Shown: positions 18,343 through 28,070, numbered from the stretch's first letter. The stretch: 43,226 bases of DNA from Bacteroidota bacterium (GCA_024103355.1 JAGFIU010000046.1:1-43226), one strand, 5' to 3'. Notes: a model not told the origin generated them from the letters alone. Made by a program: numbers and translations.

Positions 18343-20107
18343 CTTCACTTGTCAGTAGCTGTTGAACACCGGATTTTTGGAGTTTGTAGTAATATCCTTT
18401 TTGCTTCATTAGCTCATTGTGCGAGCCGGATTCAACCACTTCTCCTTTATTCATAACCATAATATTATCCGCTTTTTCAATGGTTGAAAGTCTATGAGCA
18501 ATCACGATAGAAGTTCTGTTGAGCATCATTTTTTCAATCGCTTTTTGAATCACCTCTTCAGTTTCGGAATCAATAGAAGAGGTTGCCTCATCTAAAACCA
18601 AAATAGCAGGATCAACCACCATCGCTCTAACAAAAGATATAAGTTGTCTTTGCCCCATAGACAAGGTATTACCTCTTTCCATTACTTTGTAATCATAGGC
18701 TCCTGGTAATTTTTCGATAAAGTCGTGCGCACCCAATAGTTTAGCAGTTTCAATAACTTTTTCTTTTGTTATTTCGGGCATATTAAGGGTTATATTTTCA
18801 AGCACAGTACCGGAAAATAAAAACACATCTTGCATAACGATTGAAATTTTCTTTCGCAAAAAAATAGGATTCCATTCTGTGAGTTCAACACCATCAATCA
18901 AAATAGAGCCTTTGTTATACGGATAAAACCTCATTAATAAGTTGATAATAGAGGTTTTGCCTGAACCTGATTTCCCTACAATGGCAAGGGTTTTCCCCTC
19001 TTTGAGTTCAAAACTTAATTCTTTGATTACATAATGTTCATTGTTGTATGCAAACCATACTTTATCAAAAGTGATATTGCCTTTAGGTTCGGTTTGATAA
19101 GTCCCTTTTAAATCTTCTAAGTTTTCTTCATTATCCATTAACCTGAAAACCCTTCCTGCTGCTACCATTCCCATTTGGATATTGTTAAATCTGTCAGCCA
19201 ACATTCGAACCGGGCGAAAAAACATATTGATATAAAGAATAAAAGCAGTAAGTTTCCCAAAGGTGGCAATACCTTCACCTAACATTTCTTTGCTACCCCA
19301 CCACACAAGTAAAGCAAGTGAAATGGCTGTAATGACCTCAATAACAGGAAAGAAAACAGAATAATACAATACGGAGCGCTCATTTGCTTCGTAGTGGCCC
19401 ATGTTAATTTCTTTAAATTTTTCATATTCAATTCCTTCTCTGTTATAGAGTTGAACAACCTGCATTCCGGTAATCCTTTCTTGAACAAATGAATTAATTT
19501 TAGCAACCGCAACTCTCACATCCTGAAAGGATTCTTTTACTTTAATTCTGAAAATATGAGAAGCATAAAGCAAAAGAGGAAGCACGGATAAAGTAATCAA
19601 TGTCAGTTCCCAATCTATGTAAAACATGAAAGCGGTAACCGCGATTAATTGCAATATATCTCCGGTTATCGTAATGATTCCGGCTGCAAAAAGATCGGCA
19701 ATCGTTTCAATATCATTAATACAGCGGGTAACAAGTTCGCCTACCGGGGTTTTGTCAAAGAATTTCTGTTTCATTAAATTAATTTTAACAAAAATCTTAT
19801 TTCTCATGTCTTTGATAACGCTTTGTCCAATCCAGCCGGTAATATAACTATTCCAAAATTGAAGAAGAGTTTGTACAACCAATAAAGCAATTGTTATTAT
19901 GGTAATCCAAAGTAATCCTGATTTATCAGATTTAGCAATATAGTCCTCAAGTGCAATTTGAATTAGGTACGGACGTAAAGGAGCTGTTATTGCTACAAGT
20001 ATAGTACTGATTACTGCCCAGTAAAATTGTTTTTTATAGGGTGATGAAAGTTTGATTATCCTCCACAAAAGCGTTGTGTCCAATATGCTTCTATCTTTCT
20101 TTTGCAT
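18335..20107 (-). CDS. MsbA-like ABC exporter (permease-ATPase fusion)
   Basis: Half-size ABC exporter of 590 residues. The N-terminal ~310 residues hold six membrane helices. The ATPase follows, with Walker A GKSGSGKTS near residue 380, the signature LSMGQRQL near 483, Walker B ILVLDEATSSID near 504, and the H-loop IVIAHRLST near 537. It should act as a homodimer or with a similar half, exporting a lipid, drug or peptide; the substrate cannot be told from sequence. It is the last gene of thiolase-truA-ABC: its ATG is one base past the truA stop. Its stop lies eight bases inside the convergent flippase-like gene. Confidence 0.88.
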   Translation of the reverse strand: MQKKDRSILDTTLLWRIIKLSSPYKKQFYWAVISTILVAITAPLRPYLIQIALEDYIAKSDKSGLLWITIITIALLVVQTLLQFWNSYITGWIGQSVIKDMRNKIFVKINLMKQKFFDKTPVGELVTRCINDIETIADLFAAGIITITGDILQLIAVTAFMFYIDWELTLITLSVLPLLLYASHIFRIKVKESFQDVRVAVAKINSFVQERITGMQVVQLYNREGIEYEKFKEINMGHYEANERSVLYYSVFFPVIEVITAISLALLVWWGSKEMLGEGIATFGKLTAFILYINMFFRPVRMLADRFNNIQMGMVAAGRVFRLMDNEENLEDLKGTYQTEPKGNITFDKVWFAYNNEHYVIKELSFELKEGKTLAIVGKSGSGKTSIINLLMRFYPYNKGSILIDGVELTEWNPIFLRKKISIVMQDVFLFSGTVLENITLNMPEITKEKVIETAKLLGAHDFIEKLPGAYDYKVMERGNTLSMGQRQLISFVRAMVVDPAILVLDEATSSIDSETEEVIQKAIEKMMLNRTSIVIAHRLSTIEKADNIMVMNKGEVVESGSHNELMKQKGYYYKLQKSGVQQLLTSEAI

Positions 20108-20108
20108 C

Positions 20109-20858
20109 CTATTTCTCTACAAATATTTCCTCGGGATAATCAATTTTTAACAGATATAATCCATCAGGCGGCACACTTTGTCCGGCTTGTTTGCGGTCTT
20201 TACTTTCCATGATTGAGCATAAGTCTTCCTTTGTCTTTTTCCCGTATCCTATATCCAGCAGTGTTCCAACAATTGCTCTAACCATATTGCGAAGAAAGCG
20301 GTTTGCTGTGATAGTAAATACAAGCATATCCTCCTTTTCTTCAAAATAAGATTCTGTCAGGTCGCAGATATGGTTCTTTAAGTCATTTACTCTGCTAAAA
20401 GCTTTAAAATCTTTCTTGCCAATCAATAGTTTGGCTGCTTCATTCATTTTCTGAATATCAGGCAAATGCCAGATATATAGTGCTTTGCCAACCTCAAAAG
20501 GATTTTTTCGCAGACTGATTCGATATTCATAAGTACGAGAAAGCGCTGCAAATCTAGCGTTAGTCCCTTCTTTAACTCGCACAACACTATATGCAGCAAT
20601 GCTTAAAGGTGTAATTCCATTGAATTTTCTTAAAAACATTTCTTTGTCTGCAATAGGTTCGTCCGTATCAAAATGTAAAAAAAACTGCTTTGCATGAACG
20701 CCTGAATCTGTTCTACCACAACCAAGGCAGAAGGTTTCCTTTTTTAAGATAATACTAAGTGCCTTGTCAACTTCAGCTTGTACTGTGTTTCCATTGGCCT
20801 GTAATTGCCATCCACAAAACGGTTCTCCGTCAAAAGCAATTTCTAAAAAATATCTCAT
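20109..20858 (-). CDS. truA: tRNA pseudouridine(38-40) synthase TruA
   Basis: Isomerises uridines 38-40 in the anticodon arm of many tRNAs. It has 249 residues, full length. The catalytic aspartate is Asp51 in GCGRTDSGVHA. RTYEYRI near 125, KDFKAFSRV near 153, and FLRNMVRAIVGTLLDIGYG near 208 are the other conserved blocks. The start overlaps the stop of the thiolase gene in a TAATG (one base), so translation is coupled. Confidence 0.96.
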   Translation of the reverse strand: MRYFLEIAFDGEPFCGWQLQANGNTVQAEVDKALSIILKKETFCLGCGRTDSGVHAKQFFLHFDTDEPIADKEMFLRKFNGITPLSIAAYSVVRVKEGTNARFAALSRTYEYRISLRKNPFEVGKALYIWHLPDIQKMNEAAKLLIGKKDFKAFSRVNDLKNHICDLTESYFEEKEDMLVFTITANRFLRNMVRAIVGTLLDIGYGKKTKEDLCSIMESKDRKQAGQSVPPDGLYLLKIDYPEEIFVEK

Positions 20859-22057
20859 TAAACTTTCTCAACAATCAGAGCCATTCCCTGACCAACACCC
20901 ACACACATTGTGGATAATCCGTAACGAACATTATTTCGCTTTTTCATTTCGTGCAAAAGGGTAGTGGTAATCCTTGCTCCGCTTGCTCCCAAGGGGTGTC
21001 CGATTGCTATTGAGCCTCCGTTAACATTTACAATATCGGGATTTAGTTCCAACTCATTCATACAAACAATACTTTGACTTGCAAAAGCTTCATTAAGCTC
21101 AATTAAATCAATATCTTTGACTTGAAGCCCGGCTCTTTTGAGTGCTTTTTGCGTTGCGGGAATGGGACCTATTCCCATAATCTCCGGTGCTACTCCTGCT
21201 GCTGCATAAGAAACAATACGAGCCATAGGTTTCAGATTGTGTTTTTTTACAAATTCTTCTGATGCCAAAATCAATGCTGAAGCACCGTCATTAACACCTG
21301 AAGAGTTTCCTGCTGTTACTGTTCCTCCTTTTTTAAATGCAGGTTTCAGAGTCGCTAAGGTTTCAATTGAACTAAGTCTCGGATGTTCATCGGTTTCAAA
21401 AACAGTAATAGCTCCTTTTTTAGTAGTAATTTCGTATGGAATAATCTCGTCTTTAAACTTCCCTGCCTTATTAGCAATATCCCATTTTAACTGACTTCCA
21501 TGTGCAAATACATCCTGTTGTTCGCGTGTTAATTTCCATTTTTCAGCAACATTTTCAGCTGTTTCACCCATAGCAAAAGGGTAGTGCATAGCTGCTAAAG
21601 CAGGGTTGGTAAATCGCCATCCTATGGTTGTGTCATATATTTCAGGAACGCGGTCAAAAGCTTTTTCTGATTTGGCCATAACAAAAGGAGCTCTGCTCAT
21701 GCTTTCTACACCTCCGGCTATATAAAAATCTCCATAACCCTGAGAAATAGCTAAAAAGGCATCAGCAATTGCATGTAATCCGCTTGCACACAATCTGTTT
21801 ACAGTAAAACCGGAAACCTCAGAGGGTAATCCTGCCAATAAACTTGCCATACGGGCTACATTTCTGTTGTCTTCTCCTGCTTGATTGGCTGCTCCTAAAA
21901 TAACTTCCTCTGTTTGATTAAAATCAATATCGGGATTTCGTTCCATTAACTTCTTTATCACATGTGCTGCCATATCATCAGGACGAACAGTAGCCAAAGT
22001 GCCTGCATATTTTCCTATTGCTGTTCGTGCAGCATCAATTATATAAACTGAATTCAT
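20858..22057 (-). CDS. Acetyl-CoA C-acyltransferase (thiolase)
   Basis: Thiolase that cleaves 3-ketoacyl-CoA, or condenses two acetyl-CoA. It has 399 residues from the ATG at 22057; a start 36 bases earlier has no family support and lies near the -7 box. The acylated cysteine is Cys90 in [12 protein letters not shown]. The His of [16 protein letters not shown] and the second Cys of [10 protein letters not shown] complete the active site, and [11 protein letters not shown] is typical of degradative FadA/PcaF-like enzymes. It could serve fatty-acid oxidation with the 3-hydroxyacyl-CoA dehydrogenase at 27124, or supply acetoacetyl-CoA to the mevalonate route; context does not decide. It is first gene of the operon with truA and the ABC exporter. 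Confidence 0.9.
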   Translation of the reverse strand: MNSVYIIDAARTAIGKYAGTLATVRPDDMAAHVIKKLMERNPDIDFNQTEEVILGAANQAGEDNRNVARMASLLAGLPSEVSGFTVNRLCASGLHAIADAFLAISQGYGDFYIAGGVESMSRAPFVMAKSEKAFDRVPEIYDTTIGWRFTNPALAAMHYPFAMGETAENVAEKWKLTREQQDVFAHGSQLKWDIANKAGKFKDEIIPYEITTKKGAITVFETDEHPRLSSIETLATLKPAFKKGGTVTAGNSSGVNDGASALILASEEFVKKHNLKPMARIVSYAAAGVAPEIMGIGPIPATQKALKRAGLQVKDIDLIELNEAFASQSIVCMNELELNPDIVNVNGGSIAIGHPLGASGARITTTLLHEMKKRNNVRYGLSTMCVGVGQGMALIVEKV

Positions 22058-22077
22058 CTGCAATTTTTTATGTGGTG

Positions 22078-22085
22078 CAAAGGTA
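22078..22085 (-). promoter_or_regulatory. Predicted -7 box of the thiolase-truA-ABC operon
   Basis: TACCTTTG on the minus strand matches TAnnTTTG and ends 20 bases before the thiolase ATG at 22057. Confidence 0.6.
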
Positions 22086-22164
22086 AGTGTCAATCATCAA
22101 TATAAGGCTTTAAATTAATACAGCACCCGTAAAAACTTTTTGTTTTTATAAAATTTCAAAAAAT

Positions 22165-22172
22165 TAGCTTTG
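22165..22172 (+). promoter_or_regulatory. Predicted -7 box of tag
   Basis: TAGCTTTG matches the consensus and ends eight bases before the tag ATG. A TTTTTG stretch ending at 22142 sits 22 bases upstream and could be the -33 element. The region is a divergent promoter pair with the thiolase operon. Confidence 0.6.
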
Positions 22173-22180
22173 CAGATAAC

Positions 22181-22747
22181 ATGAAACATGAGAGATGTCC
22201 GTGGTGTTTGGGCTTCGAAGAATATCAAAAATACCATGACTTGGAATGGGGTATGCCATGCAGGGATGACCAAAAACTGTTTGAGTTTCTGGTTTTAGAA
22301 AGTGCACAAGCCGGTTTGAGCTGGGCAACCATTCTTAAAAGAAGAGAAGGCTACAGAAGAGCATTTGCTAACTTTAATCCTGCACTCGTTGCTCAATTTG
22401 ATGAGGCTGAAATAAAAACGTTGATGAGCAACAAGGAGATAATTCGCAATAGATTAAAGATAGAATCAGCAATAAACAATGCTCGAGTATTCGTAAAACT
22501 TCAAAAAGAATATGGAACCTTTGCCGATTTTTTATGGAGGTATGTTAACGATAAACCAATAACCAATAAATGGAAAAGCATGTCTGAGGTGCCTTCTAAA
22601 ACTGAATTATCCGATAAACTGGCCAAAGATTTCAAGAAAATTGGATTTAGGTTTTTGGGATCTACAATTTTATATTCTTATCTGCAAGCAATGGGATTAG
22701 TTAATGACCATCTTGTTTCCTGCTACCGACATAAGGAAATCAAATAA
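22181..22747 (+). CDS. tag: DNA-3-methyladenine glycosylase I
   Basis: Base-excision repair enzyme that removes 3-methyladenine from alkylated DNA. It has 188 residues, the usual size. The N-terminus RCPWCLGFEEYQKYHDLEWG and the C-terminal NDHLVSCYRH supply the Cys and two His plus Cys of the zinc snap known in E. coli Tag. LFEFLVLESAQAGLSWATIL near 34-53 is the base-binding helix with the conserved Glu and Trp. It is a single gene that converges on the thiol peroxidase gene across 30 bases. Confidence 0.95.
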   Translation: MKHERCPWCLGFEEYQKYHDLEWGMPCRDDQKLFEFLVLESAQAGLSWATILKRREGYRRAFANFNPALVAQFDEAEIKTLMSNKEIIRNRLKIESAINNARVFVKLQKEYGTFADFLWRYVNDKPITNKWKSMSEVPSKTELSDKLAKDFKKIGFRFLGSTILYSYLQAMGLVNDHLVSCYRHKEIK

Positions 22748-22777
22748 AAATTCGGAATGTCAAAAGAGATTTAGTAA

Positions 22778-23233
22778 CTATAAAATCTGATTTGTGTGGT
22801 CTTTGGTATCAACTTTTTCAATAATCTCAGCAATCTTACCCTGTTCATCAATGATGAATGTTGTGCGAGCAATCCCCATATATTTTCTCCCATACATACT
22901 TTTTTCAACCCAAACACCATAAGCATTGGCAATTGACTTATCAGTGTCTGCAATCAAGTCAAAAGGCAAACTGTGTTTCTTAATAAATTTTTGATGACTT
23001 GTTTCACTGTCAGGACTCACGCCCAAAACCGTAAAGCCATTTTTTATCAATACATTATAATTATCCCGTAAATTACATGCCTCAGCTGTGCATCCCGGTG
23101 TATCATCCTTAGGGTAGAAATATAAGACTACCTTTTTGCCTTTCAGTTTACTTAAAGAAACAGATTCCCCATTTTGATTTGTTGAAACAAAGTCAGGAGC
23201 GTTTTGTCCTACTGTTAAAGTGGTTTTACTCAT
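22778..23233 (-). CDS. bcp: Thioredoxin-dependent thiol peroxidase (BCP/PrxQ)
   Basis: Peroxiredoxin that reduces hydrogen peroxide and organic hydroperoxides, recycled by thioredoxin. It has 151 residues. The peroxidatic cysteine is Cys48 in YPKDDTPGCTAEAC and the resolving cysteine is Cys53, the PrxQ arrangement. The start overlaps the stop of the M23 peptidase gene by four bases (ATGA), so the two are translationally coupled. Confidence 0.96.
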   Translation of the reverse strand: MSKTTLTVGQNAPDFVSTNQNGESVSLSKLKGKKVVLYFYPKDDTPGCTAEACNLRDNYNVLIKNGFTVLGVSPDSETSHQKFIKKHSLPFDLIADTDKSIANAYGVWVEKSMYGRKYMGIARTTFIIDEQGKIAEIIEKVDTKDHTNQIL

Positions 23234-25083
23234 GGAATTGTGATTGTACGTTCAAAAATAGCTTCATTTCCTCTTTCATCTTTTACTTTTAGGGTGAAAT
23301 TGTGAATTCCTTTGTCGAATGGAACTTGTAGCTTTCCTGAAAGTAAACCTGTCTTGGGGTCGTATTCCATTAAGAACCATTTATTGTCAATAAAGGCATT
23401 ATAGCTTTTTACTCCTGATAGATTATCACCCAAAGTGAAGGCAAATTCCTGATTAGAATTAAGTTTTATTACTTTGATTGTTGGAGGAATGGTATCAATT
23501 GCAATATAGAATGTGCCGAAATTTCTAACCGAAGTTTCCACAAACCCTGCTCTGTATTTGCCGCCTACTGAATATTTTTTTCCATTATCTAATTCAACAA
23601 TGAGAATTTTTGAGTATAAGGAAGGGGTTATCTCTCTTTCAACTTTGATGGCAATAGTAGATTTCGTCTGAATAGGAACATGTCTTTCTCCAAAACTCCA
23701 CAGAGGGGAATAACCATCATTAACCTTATTATGTACTTTAATACAGACTTTATATTTGAAATACAATGCATTAGAAGATAAAGTTAACCTTGCATTATGA
23801 GCAGTAAGAGCTAATGGGTTACCGGGGTTAAACACTTTACAGTGTTCTATACCTTCAGTTTCTCTAAGCAAAGGTGTAGAATTAAATACTGAGGTAGAAT
23901 CTGCAAATAATTTTACAAAAAGGCTGTCTCTTCTTCCGGTACAATCCTGAGCATATAATTTTAATACGATTGAGTCTTTGAGTAAAAATGTTCCTTTGTC
24001 GGAATTGTAAGAATAGAAATCCAACTTGTTTATATCATCCTTATAGAGCTTTTGAGCTCTGATTCCATCTGTTTTGAAGTAACAGTAATCTATATGGGAA
24101 TTGATGTAGCGTGTTGTTGCAAAATCAATGATATCAATCTTAGATTCAAACAATAATTTATCATTTGCATAAAGCCCTGAGTAGTTTACACCAAGATTCT
24201 CAGTATGTGAGCGGAAATAATCTTTCATAAAAGCAGAGATTGCATAATGACCCTGAGGGAGTTTCATAGTGAGCGTTCTGTTGCTAACACTGTTTTTATC
24301 TGTATTTCTACTTACAAAAGGGAAGGAGCCCATTTCAGTTCTATAATCTTTGTCAATTTTATAAACATTGATTTTAAGAATTTCCGGAGATAGATTGTCT
24401 GCAATAGGAATACCGAACAATAATGGATTTACCGGCTCTGAAGTATTGCTTTTACGGATTTCAAAATGCAGATGTGGTCCACCCGAACCTCCGGTATTTC
24501 CGGAATATGCAATGAGTTCTCCTTGTTTAACTTGGATTAATCCCTTTTCCGGATAGAGTTCTACCTCAAATGATTTTGACGCATATTGATGTTTTCGGAC
24601 ATAAAATTGAATATCTTTATTAAATCTTTGCAGATGTGCATAAACAGTGGTGTAGCCGTTGGGGTGTGCAATATACAAAGCATTGCCGTAGCCTGTTTCT
24701 GACACATTTATTCGACTTACATACCCATCTGCAGAGGCAAATACTTCTTTTCCTTCAATTCCTCCGGTTCTAATATCAACTCCCGTATGAAAATGATTAG
24801 ACCTAAGCTCTCCAAAAGTTCCAACAATAAATGCATCATAGTTTACAGGGAGTTTAAAATAGTTTTGAGGAAATCTCCCATCCGGCATCATTTCAGGAAG
24901 CGGTTCTGGGTCCTCGTCTAGCATAACCAAGGTGTCTTGTATAACAATACTTGTATCACCGGTTTGTTCTACTACTATCTTGTTGCCATTACTTCTTTCA
25001 TCACTTAATAGTACCCATGCCAATAATGGAAAGAGGATCAAAAGCATGAATACAGACCATTTAAGTTCATTCCTCACTTTCAC
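23230..25083 (-). CDS. M23 family metallopeptidase with C-terminal beta domains
   Basis: Predicted LytM-type zinc endopeptidase acting on cell-wall peptidoglycan or on cross-bridges, 617 residues. One N-terminal membrane segment (about 9-26) tethers or exports it. The LytM domain is at about 85-225, with His99 and Asp103 in HFHTGVD and the HLHFE motif at 204-208, so all zinc ligands are present and the enzyme should be active. The remaining ~390 residues are beta-rich, Ig-like, with no recognised catalytic motif. The start is GTG at 25083 (VKVRNE read as Met). The gene overlaps the thiol peroxidase gene by four bases. A near-consensus -7 box (AAACTTTG) lies just upstream. Confidence 0.88.
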   Translation of the reverse strand: MKVRNELKWSVFMLLILFPLLAWVLLSDERSNGNKIVVEQTGDTSIVIQDTLVMLDEDPEPLPEMMPDGRFPQNYFKLPVNYDAFIVGTFGELRSNHFHTGVDIRTGGIEGKEVFASADGYVSRINVSETGYGNALYIAHPNGYTTVYAHLQRFNKDIQFYVRKHQYASKSFEVELYPEKGLIQVKQGELIAYSGNTGGSGGPHLHFEIRKSNTSEPVNPLLFGIPIADNLSPEILKINVYKIDKDYRTEMGSFPFVSRNTDKNSVSNRTLTMKLPQGHYAISAFMKDYFRSHTENLGVNYSGLYANDKLLFESKIDIIDFATTRYINSHIDYCYFKTDGIRAQKLYKDDINKLDFYSYNSDKGTFLLKDSIVLKLYAQDCTGRRDSLFVKLFADSTSVFNSTPLLRETEGIEHCKVFNPGNPLALTAHNARLTLSSNALYFKYKVCIKVHNKVNDGYSPLWSFGERHVPIQTKSTIAIKVEREITPSLYSKILIVELDNGKKYSVGGKYRAGFVETSVRNFGTFYIAIDTIPPTIKVIKLNSNQEFAFTLGDNLSGVKSYNAFIDNKWFLMEYDPKTGLLSGKLQVPFDKGIHNFTLKVKDERGNEAIFERTITIP

Positions 25084-25241
25084 GATTACAAAACAAAGTT
25101 TATCAAATGATTTGGACGTAAAAAAATGTTCACATTGGTTGAAAACATTAAAGTCTATAAATAATCATATGATTAGAAGGGTTGAAAATTGCAATGAAAA
25201 TATTAATTCAAAACAATTTGGAATAAAAGGAAGTAAAACAT

Positions 25242-25249
25242 TATTTTTG
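25242..25249 (+). promoter_or_regulatory. Predicted promoter of tRNA-Cys
   Basis: TATTTTTG fits TAnnTTTG and a TTTG at 25217-25220 lies 21 bases before it, the expected -33/-7 spacing. It ends 17 bases before the tRNA. Confidence 0.6.
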
Positions 25250-25266
25250 CAGTCCCTAAAATTAAA

Positions 25267-25337
25267 GGTCGGATGGCCGAGTGGCTAGGCACGGGTCTGC
25301 AAAACCCTTTACACCGGTTCGAATCCGGTTCCGACCT
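25267..25337 (+). tRNA. tRNA-Cys (anticodon GCA)
   Basis: Seven-base acceptor arms GGTCGGA and TCCGACC pair perfectly. A T-arm with GGTTCGAATCC and an anticodon GCA at 25299-25301 in a CTGCAAA loop identify cysteine tRNA. CCA is not encoded. A strong terminator follows. Confidence 0.95.
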
Positions 25338-25339
25338 CA

Positions 25340-25372
25340 AAAAAAAGCAGTCATTATTGACTGCTTTTTTTG
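25340..25372. terminator. Terminator after tRNA-Cys
   Basis: AGCAGTCA (25346-25353) and TGACTGCT (25358-25365) form an eight-base stem with a TTAT loop, with A-runs before and T-runs after. It can also serve the amino acid permease gene running from the other side. Confidence 0.92.
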
Positions 25373-25396
25373 TATAGTGCTTGTGCTATTATGCAT

Positions 25397-27052
25397 TTAT
25401 GATGCAGTACCTAAATTCTGGTCTTTAAAATATTTGCTTGAAAAATAGAAGAACTCAAGCGAACCAAAAACCATTGAAAAATAGAAGAATGCGTGATCCC
25501 GTTCGGTTTCTACTGTGGTGTAATGATGTGCTAAAGCAAGGCAAATTAGTAAAATTGAAAAAATAATACCAGTCACACAGATTATAGCTTTCTCTTTCGG
25601 ATGTTTTTTCCCATCACTAAGAAGACTTTTTTTGTTTCCATATACAGCATAAATGTTCAAGCCTATTAGCATCCATACCAATAATCGAATCCAAGTATCA
25701 AAGGGCAAGAAGACCATCATGCCAAGACATACGACAATTCCAAGAATGGGGATATAGGGAACCAGTGGTACCCGGAAAGCCCTTGGCGCATCTTTCATTT
25801 TGTACCTTAGAACCAAAACTCCGGCACATACAAGGATAAATGCAAATAGAGTTCCGATGCTGGTCATTTCTCCTACCACACGTCCAGGTACAAACGCTCC
25901 AAACAAACTGACAAACAACATAAACAACAAGTTTGATTTATAGGGGGTGCGATGCTTGGTGTGAACTTCAGAAAAGATTTTTGGTAATAATCCGTCTTTG
26001 CTCATTGAGTAGAAAACCCTGCTTTGACCTAATAACATAACTAAAATAACAGAAGCATAGCCTAAAAGGATAGCAATAATAATAGCCGTATTTAACCATG
26101 GAAAATCTGGGTGAGGAGTTCCATCTATGACAGGCCCCATCCAGTTAATTGCAGTTGCAATAGGTGCAAGCCCGCCACCGCCAAACTCTGTATAATGTGC
26201 AACTCCTGTCATAACATAAGCAAACAAAATATAGAGCACTGTGCATATAATCAGTGAGCCTAAAATTCCAATAGGCATAGACCGCTTGGGGTCTTTAGTT
26301 TCCTGTGCAGCAGTAGAAACAGCATCAAATCCAATGTAGGCAAAAAAGACAATTGCTGCTGCTCGTATCACACCAGACCAGCCAAAAGCACCAAATGTTC
26401 CTTGATTCTCCGGTATAAGAGGCTTGAGATTTTCCGGTCTTATATAATTAAATCCGATAAAGATGAAAACTATAACAATACTCACTTTCAATATAACAAT
26501 GAGTGCATTAACCCAAGCAGATTCACTTGTTCCTCTGATTAATACAAAAGACATCACAAAAACAATAAACACAGCAGGGAGGTTAATTATGCCACCATCA
26601 AAAGGAGTTTTTAGCAGCATTTCAGGTAATGCGACCCCAAAATGTTCAAATAACTTATTGAGATAGCCACTCCAACTTGATGCAACTGTTGCAGCACCAA
26701 TTGCATATTCTAAAACTAAATCCCAACCAATAATCCAAGCAATAAATTCTCCCATTGTTGCGTAAGAATATGTATAAGCACTTCCTGCAACTGGTATCAT
26801 AGAGGCAAATTCGGCATAGCATAATGCAGCAAGTCCACAACCGATTGCAGCTATAACAAATGATATCATAATTCCGGGGCCTGCATAATTTGCGGCTGCT
26901 ATCCCTGTAATAGAAAATAAACCGGCACCAATAATTGCTCCAATACCTAAACCTACTAATGCGGTTGAGTTTAGTGTTCGTTTTAATCCTTGACCTGATT
27001 CTAATGATTCATCTAATAACGAACCGATTGATTTCTTTGAAAATAAGCCCAT
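25397..27052 (-). CDS. APC family amino acid permease
   Basis: Inner-membrane amino acid transporter of the APC superfamily, close to the cationic amino acid transporter group. It has 551 residues from the ATG at 27052 with about 13-14 hydrophobic segments. The first helix has the substrate-binding glycine motif GIGAIIGAGLFSITG near residue 43, and GFDAVSTAAQETKDPKRSMPIGI near 240 is the conserved CAT/APC loop. Substrate is inferred from family only; it could also be a polyamine or a broad-range carrier. It stands alone between the tRNA terminator and a divergent promoter region. Confidence 0.88.
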   Translation of the reverse strand: MGLFSKKSIGSLLDESLESGQGLKRTLNSTALVGLGIGAIIGAGLFSITGIAAANYAGPGIMISFVIAAIGCGLAALCYAEFASMIPVAGSAYTYSYATMGEFIAWIIGWDLVLEYAIGAATVASSWSGYLNKLFEHFGVALPEMLLKTPFDGGIINLPAVFIVFVMSFVLIRGTSESAWVNALIVILKVSIVIVFIFIGFNYIRPENLKPLIPENQGTFGAFGWSGVIRAAAIVFFAYIGFDAVSTAAQETKDPKRSMPIGILGSLIICTVLYILFAYVMTGVAHYTEFGGGGLAPIATAINWMGPVIDGTPHPDFPWLNTAIIIAILLGYASVILVMLLGQSRVFYSMSKDGLLPKIFSEVHTKHRTPYKSNLLFMLFVSLFGAFVPGRVVGEMTSIGTLFAFILVCAGVLVLRYKMKDAPRAFRVPLVPYIPILGIVVCLGMMVFLPFDTWIRLLVWMLIGLNIYAVYGNKKSLLSDGKKHPKEKAIICVTGIIFSILLICLALAHHYTTVETERDHAFFYFSMVFGSLEFFYFSSKYFKDQNLGTAS

Positions 27053-27070
27053 AACAGTTTTATATATCGG

Positions 27071-27078
27071 CAAAAATA
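27071..27078 (-). promoter_or_regulatory. Predicted -7 box of the amino acid permease gene
   Basis: TATTTTTG on the minus strand matches TAnnTTTG and ends 18 bases before the permease ATG at 27052. Confidence 0.5.
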
Positions 27079-27123
27079 GAAATTCTGTTTAGAAAACAGT
27101 TTTCTATTTCTTTAATTTGCAAC

Positions 27124-28014
27124 ATGAAAAATATAGCAGTAATAGGAAGCGGAACCATGGGAAATGGTATAGCTCACGTTTTCGCACTTAATAACTTTAA
27201 TGTAAATCTGATTGATATTAAACAAGAAGCACTTGATAAAGCACTTGCAACCATTACCAAAAATTTAGATCGTCAAGTTCAAAAGGGTATTATTACAGAA
27301 GAACAGAAAACGCATTGTTTATCAAATCTAACACTCATGACTTCCTTGCAATCAGGAATTAGCAATGCTGATTTGGTTGTTGAAGCTGCAACAGAAAATC
27401 AAGAAATTAAATTTCAGATTTTCAGAGATATGGACAAATATGCTCCCGCTCATGCTATTCTTGCCAGCAATACTTCTTCCATTTCGATTACCAAAATTGC
27501 TTCTGTAACTTCCAGACCTGAAAAAGTAATAGGTATGCACTTTATGAATCCTGTGCCGGTTATGAAACTTGTAGAAGTAATCAACGGTTTCAAAACTTCA
27601 AAAGAAGTGACTGACACTATCATTAAAATGTCCTCGGGTTTGGGCAAAGTTCCCACATTGGTTAATGATTATCCCGGGTTTGTGGCCAATAGGATCTTGA
27701 TGCCTATGATTAATGAAGCTATTATCAGTTTGCATGAAGGTGTATCAGGTGTTACAGAAATTGATACTGTTATGAAGCTCGGAATGGCTCATCCCATGGG
27801 ACCTTTACAGTTAGCTGATTTTATTGGACTTGATGTGTGTTTTGCAATATTAAATGTGCTGTACGAAGGGTTTGGCAATCCTAAGTATGCTCCATGTCCT
27901 TTATTGGTAAATATGGTAACAGCCGGTGATTTAGGAGTTAAATCCGGTAGGGGATTTTATGATTACAGTCTTGGAACAAAGGAGCAGGTTGTTTCTCCTA
28001 ACTTTAGCAAATAG
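27124..28014 (+). CDS. 3-hydroxyacyl-CoA / 3-hydroxybutyryl-CoA dehydrogenase
   Basis: NAD-dependent oxidation of 3-hydroxyacyl-CoA (or reduction of acetoacetyl-CoA). It has 296 residues, a single-domain enzyme with no enoyl-hydratase fusion. The nucleotide motif GSGTMGNGIAH is at residues 8-18. ASNTSSISIT near 117 holds the catalytic Ser, and IGMHFMNPVPVMKLVEVI near 137 the His and Glu of the triad. The C-terminal dimer domain has VMKLGMAHPMGPLQLADFIGLD near 218. The -7 box is imperfect (TTAATTTG, ending seven bases before the ATG). It is monogenic, and the thiolase at 20858 is a likely pathway partner. Confidence 0.93.
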   Translation: MKNIAVIGSGTMGNGIAHVFALNNFNVNLIDIKQEALDKALATITKNLDRQVQKGIITEEQKTHCLSNLTLMTSLQSGISNADLVVEAATENQEIKFQIFRDMDKYAPAHAILASNTSSISITKIASVTSRPEKVIGMHFMNPVPVMKLVEVINGFKTSKEVTDTIIKMSSGLGKVPTLVNDYPGFVANRILMPMINEAIISLHEGVSGVTEIDTVMKLGMAHPMGPLQLADFIGLDVCFAILNVLYEGFGNPKYAPCPLLVNMVTAGDLGVKSGRGFYDYSLGTKEQVVSPNFSK

Positions 28015-28040
28015 AAATTTGCATCAATAATTTGAAACAA

Positions 28041-28070
28041 AAAAGGGATAATTTAATTATCCCTTTTTTG
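28041..28070. terminator. Bidirectional terminator overlapping the 3' end of ricT
   Basis: GGGATAAT (28045-28052) and ATTATCCC (28056-28063) form an eight-base stem around the loop TTA, which is itself the ricT stop codon on the minus strand. A-run and T-run flank both sides. It can stop both converging transcripts, and its left arm on the ricT mRNA encodes the last residues of RicT. Confidence 0.88.
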
